Assembly: GCA_030608985.1 (NCBI GenBank)
Contig: JAUWDC010000002.1
Location: 1 to 15,023 of the forward strand
Reading direction: 5' to 3'
Origin: Desulfobia sp.
Lineage (GTDB): Bacteria > Desulfobacterota > Desulfobulbia > Desulfobulbales > SURF-16
Length of the DNA: 15,023 nucleotides
The notes below the pieces were generated by a model that was not told the origin of the DNA, made no database searches, and worked only from the letters and a program-made list of their open reading frames with translations. Of this stretch, positions 12,078-15,023 are shown in pieces. Positions within the stretch are counted from its first letter, which is position 1; every line of letters starts with the position of its first letter. A program made the translations under genes and the position numbers.

Positions 12078-14549
12078 TTACTCCTTGGAAAAATTATATC
12101 TCCCGTTCATGAATTCTTCGACTGCCTCGGCAGCCATTTTTTCATCGGTGAGAATCATATCCATAATTCTGGTGGCTCCGAGTAGGCGGCCTATCATGTC
12201 AAGTGTTTCTGCTGTCTTCTGTATATTATATCCGGATAAACGGGCATCAAGCAGATCCCCTTTTTGGGTCACAGTAAAATGTAAGCGTCGAAGAATTTCA
12301 CTGATCATGATGAGTCGGAATGATTTACCTTCCATATCGCCTCCACCCCCTGCAAAACGGAGGGTAATATAGTTTTCTCCGGCATCGGGCGAGTAAAGGG
12401 TGTCAATGATGGCAAAATGATAACCGAATCGCATGTTCAGGTTAAAATAGTCCCGAGATATGACAGCATAGCTTGCAAAGATGATTGACTTTGGATTCAC
12501 TACCCCGCCGGCCATGATCACTTCATCATACGCACCCCAGTCAAAATGGTTTCTATCCTGCCACATGACACCGGGATGAGTCAATCCTGCCCAGAGGTCA
12601 AGGAGAGGCCGGCAGCTGATATCTGTGACTGTTATTTCTTTTTTTAGAGTACTTTCGGTTGTGAGCCCCTCACCGACATCCAAAAGATACAGCTGAAGAG
12701 GGATGTCGGATATGAGGAGTTTGGCGCCGCCTTTACGTAAAGGTTTGCGAGTTGCCATGCCGAACATGGCTTGCACTCCTTTTTCATGAACAAAACGGAT
12801 AATATCATGGAGGGATCGGCAGCTGTCAGCAACAAAAGAAGGATCAGCAGGATTTACTAACTTGAGGGGAGAGATAAACGAAATAGCGATACCCAGTGCC
12901 TTGCGAAAAGGGGTATCTTCCTCCTCCTGTACTATGCATGCTTGTTCCACAAGTGGTTCAATGATTCCGGAAAAGATAGTCAGCTGATCAGTCCAGACAG
13001 TGACCTCCTGTCCATGGGCAAACATTTCGGTCCCATTGCCGGTTTTCACCAGGGTTGGAATATTGAACTCTCTTGCAACTGCAGCAAAATGATCGGCACT
13101 GCTGCCCTCATCGGCGACAACTGCTTTCAGCCGATGAGCAATGGTCGCCAGAGATGGCGGAGTTGTTTTGGTAACAAGAATAGCATCCTGGGGAATATCG
13201 GCAAGTTTGTTTATATCATTCAGGATGTATACCCGGCCAGCGGCTGCACCGCTGGCGGCCAACTCTCCTCCCGAGAAAAGTTCAGCAAAAGGTGATGTGT
13301 CGATTTTTTCCTGTTTTGATTTTTTTTGGGTCTTGAAAAAACGGGTCTGCAGAATCAGAAGAGATCCCTGCTGGTCAATGCACCATTCGATTTCCTGGGG
13401 CATTTTATAGTACGATTCTATTCTTATAGCCCAGGCTGCCAGCTGCCAGGCATTTTTTTCAGAAAGAGAGTGCTCTTCTCCTGATCGTGCCGGAATTTGT
13501 TTAACAATGTTTATTTTTTCCCCTTTCTGGATAATGGTTGTATCCGGAGATTTTTGACCACTCACCAGGGCTTCACATTGCCCTTGCAACGAATGGATAA
13601 GCAAGGTTTCATCTGAACCTTCGCGAGTATCAGTTGTTGTGATGACACCGCTTACGCTGGCATCAATCATTTCTAAAACAAGAACAGCCATGGGGGTAGA
13701 ATCATCATGAAAGCCGTGACTGATTCTGTAATAAAGGGCCCGTGGTGAAAATTTACTTGCCAGCACCTGTTTGTAGGCCTCAGCTAACGTGTTTTCATCT
13801 ACATTGAGAATGGAGCGATATTGGCCGGCAAAAGAAATTTTTGAATCTTCACCCACGGCACTGCTGCGTACGGCCATTTTTACATTATTTCCGCATTGAT
13901 GCTGTAATTCGGTAAATCCATAGTCTAAAGCTTTTTGCACTGTATTGGGCAGTGGTGCAGTCAAAATAAGATCTAATAGCTGTGATGAGCAGTCATTGAG
14001 TGACTCGTTGGAGTGGATGTCAACCCTGGCCAGAATTTTACCGATATGACGATGCAGCCCATGCTCCTGAATAAAAGTATTGTATGCCGAGGTGGAAATA
14101 ATAAAACCTCTGGGAACGGGGAGCTGCAATTCGTTTTTTACTATGGCAAGGTTATAACCCTTGCCCCCACTATGTGTGTCGTCTGAGTAGACAGTGCTTA
14201 GAGGTAGAATGAAGGGGGGAGTTGTGTCAATTTCCGGTGGCGCCAGAGCAAAGCGGCAGAAGAAATCTATTTTTCGAAAATAATCACGCAGGTTAGTGCT
14301 TGCGCTTGGATCCATTTTCCCCAGGCAGGAAATCATGACTGACACGGCCTGTGAGAGTTTTCCGTACTGTGTGACAGCATAATTGATGTCGATTTTTTTG
14401 TACTGGTAATAAATCTCATCGAGGTCAGCAAGCAGCTCATGGGCCTGCTGGTCATTTTTTAACAGTTCCCGGAATGTCTCGTATCTGGCGCGTGCCGATG
14501 CTTTTGGGGAAATAATTTGATAGGTAACATTTTTTAAAATATCGATCAT
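12078..14549 (-). CDS. PEP-synthase/PPDK-like phosphotransferase with a novel C-terminal domain
   Basis: An 823-residue cytoplasmic protein, numbered from the ATG at 14549. After a 120-residue helical N-terminus (SPKASARARYETFRELL) comes the nucleotide-binding fold of PEP synthases and pyruvate phosphate dikinases: GGKGYNLA (128-135), VRSSAVGEDS (227-236), then QEIEWCID and LLILQTRF (385-404). Next is the swivelling domain with phosphohistidine H487 in SSADHFAAVAREFNIPTLV. Known family members move phosphate from ATP to this His and on to an acceptor. The PEP/pyruvate barrel that should follow is absent. Instead about 290 residues (531-823) have no assigned fold, with RFGYHF, NYITLRFAGGGGDMEGKSFR and TQKGDLLDARL as likely conserved blocks. 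So ATP-dependent His phosphorylation is likely, but the acceptor is unknown. A frame upstream to 14681 exists; its residues look random, so the internal ATG was chosen. Confidence 0.82.
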   Translation of the reverse strand: MIDILKNVTYQIISPKASARARYETFRELLKNDQQAHELLADLDEIYYQYKKIDINYAVTQYGKLSQAVSVMISCLGKMDPSASTNLRDYFRKIDFFCRFALAPPEIDTTPPFILPLSTVYSDDTHSGGKGYNLAIVKNELQLPVPRGFIISTSAYNTFIQEHGLHRHIGKILARVDIHSNESLNDCSSQLLDLILTAPLPNTVQKALDYGFTELQHQCGNNVKMAVRSSAVGEDSKISFAGQYRSILNVDENTLAEAYKQVLASKFSPRALYYRISHGFHDDSTPMAVLVLEMIDASVSGVITTTDTREGSDETLLIHSLQGQCEALVSGQKSPDTTIIQKGEKINIVKQIPARSGEEHSLSEKNAWQLAAWAIRIESYYKMPQEIEWCIDQQGSLLILQTRFFKTQKKSKQEKIDTSPFAELFSGGELAASGAAAGRVYILNDINKLADIPQDAILVTKTTPPSLATIAHRLKAVVADEGSSADHFAAVAREFNIPTLVKTGNGTEMFAHGQEVTVWTDQLTIFSGIIEPLVEQACIVQEEEDTPFRKALGIAISFISPLKLVNPADPSFVADSCRSLHDIIRFVHEKGVQAMFGMATRKPLRKGGAKLLISDIPLQLYLLDVGEGLTTESTLKKEITVTDISCRPLLDLWAGLTHPGVMWQDRNHFDWGAYDEVIMAGGVVNPKSIIFASYAVISRDYFNLNMRFGYHFAIIDTLYSPDAGENYITLRFAGGGGDMEGKSFRLIMISEILRRLHFTVTQKGDLLDARLSGYNIQKTAETLDMIGRLLGATRIMDMILTDEKMAAEAVEEFMNGRYNFSKE

Positions 14550-14871
14550 TGTTATTGCAATATTTTGAGTATCTAAAGCAGTACAGATGCGCTGGGTGTT
14601 GTGACAGGTTGTGCAATACACAACAGAGAAGGAACTGCAGGAGTCTTCATTCACCGGATGAGAATAGGCTATTGTTCCCAACGAAAAAGGGGACAGAATT
14701 ATTTATTCGAATGTAGCAAACCACGTCCTATAGGCGTAGTCAGAGTTCAGCGGCTCTGCCAGTTGAATGCTCACATGTTGCAACTATGCAAAGTTGTCCC
14801 CGCAACTAAAAGCATAGGAGTAACATATGAGCCAAAACGTTTAACGCCAACCTGCCTCGTGATCAGCTACT
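14550..14871. other. intergenic region with a GGGGACA-bounded segment
   Basis: This 322-nt gap holds no convincing gene. A 7-bp inverted repeat, GGGGACA (14689-14695) and TGTCCCC (14795-14801), bounds a 113-nt segment. GGGGACAGAATTATTTATT-type sequence resembles the flanks of REP-associated tyrosine transposase elements, from memory only, and no transposase can be read here. TTGTGCAATACACAA (about 14612-14626) is a short palindrome upstream of the PEP-synthase-like start and could be an operator. No clear promoter or terminator was found. Confidence 0.35.
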
Positions 14872-15023
14872 TTAATCCCAGTCGTCAGGGTCAGCATTGG
14901 GAGTCAGGAACCAGATTGCAGCAGGCTTGCAGGACCATACCTTGTCACCTTCTTCAACCACGCAGTCCTCTAATTTCCAGTCGAATTTACTGAGATGCTT
15001 GGCAAGTTTTTCTTTGGTTTTTT
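14872..15023 (-). CDS. C-terminal end of an unrecognised acidic protein
   Basis: On the minus strand an open frame enters from the right edge and stops at TAA (14872-14874), giving the last 49 residues. They are well-behaved protein sequence: FDWKLEDCVVEEGDKVWSCK, then PAAIWFLTPNADPDDWD at the very end. The acidic DPDDWD tail and the two cysteines (C-x11-C) are the only notable points. It is too short for a family call. It lies on the same strand as the PEP-synthase-like gene, 322 nt upstream of it. Confidence 0.6.
   Translation of the reverse strand, partial: KTKEKLAKHLSKFDWKLEDCVVEEGDKVWSCKPAAIWFLTPNADPDDWD

Noticed and set aside
14550..14681. N-terminal extension of the PEP-synthase-like protein with a CTTCH (CxxCH) heme-binding-like motif
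   Set aside because: The residues before the ATG at 14549 look random, and no signal peptide or heme context exists. Family-like sequence begins only after the internal ATG.

Overview
The window looks like chromosomal DNA of a Gram-negative, moderate-GC bacterium, most likely a Desulfobulbales-type member of the Desulfobacterota. That assignment rests on protein character only: a PhnD/GAF/HD-GYP sensor, a GAF/PAS protein that ends after its HisKA domain, a pyruvate/PEP-dikinase-like protein with an uncharacterised C-terminus, and a phosphatase fused to a YkgJ-like Cys domain. No rRNA, tRNA, CRISPR array, complete insertion sequence or integrase was seen.

Layout, left to right. The first 190 nt are the 3' end of an unrecognised gene. 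A DUF2058 (YaiL-like) protein follows at 305-778. Then come two minus-strand gene wrecks: a TumA/HVO_A0114-type HTH antitoxin remnant with its own hairpin terminator, and the Nudix-like C-terminus of mutY. From about 1495 to 9030 lies an accessory block: a membrane sensor (PhnD-like periplasmic domain, TM, GAF, HD-GYP, degenerate GGDEF); a YeiE/CysL-type LysR regulator; a small DoxX-like membrane protein divergent from it; a GAF-GAF-PAS-HisKA protein without an ATPase domain; and a second, 87% identical DoxX-like protein whose divergent LysR gene has shrunk to a 17-codon stub. At 9033-9254 the 5' end of mutY reappears on the same strand. The two mutY ends therefore bracket the block, and about 190 codons of the middle of mutY are missing.

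Right of the block, all on the minus strand, are a sigma54-dependent NtrC-type response regulator (one nucleotide upstream of the mutY remnant), a dual-specificity phosphatase with a C-terminal YkgJ-like Cys domain, and an 823-residue PEP-synthase-like protein. The last has an ATP-grasp domain and a phosphohistidine swivelling domain, but a different C-terminal domain in place of the PEP/pyruvate barrel. A 108-nt imperfect palindrome separates the last two genes. The window ends in the C-terminus of another unrecognised minus-strand gene.

How the genes may work together (inference). The LysR regulator probably controls the DoxX-like gene across a 366-bp divergent region; the two paralogous copies of this region share a 14-bp palindrome and a structured leader. 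The PhnD-GAF-HD-GYP sensor would lower c-di-GMP in response to a periplasmic ligand. The swivel-kinase-like protein, phosphatase and sigma54 regulator may form a phosphorylation-based control module, with mutY as a former distal member of that gene row.
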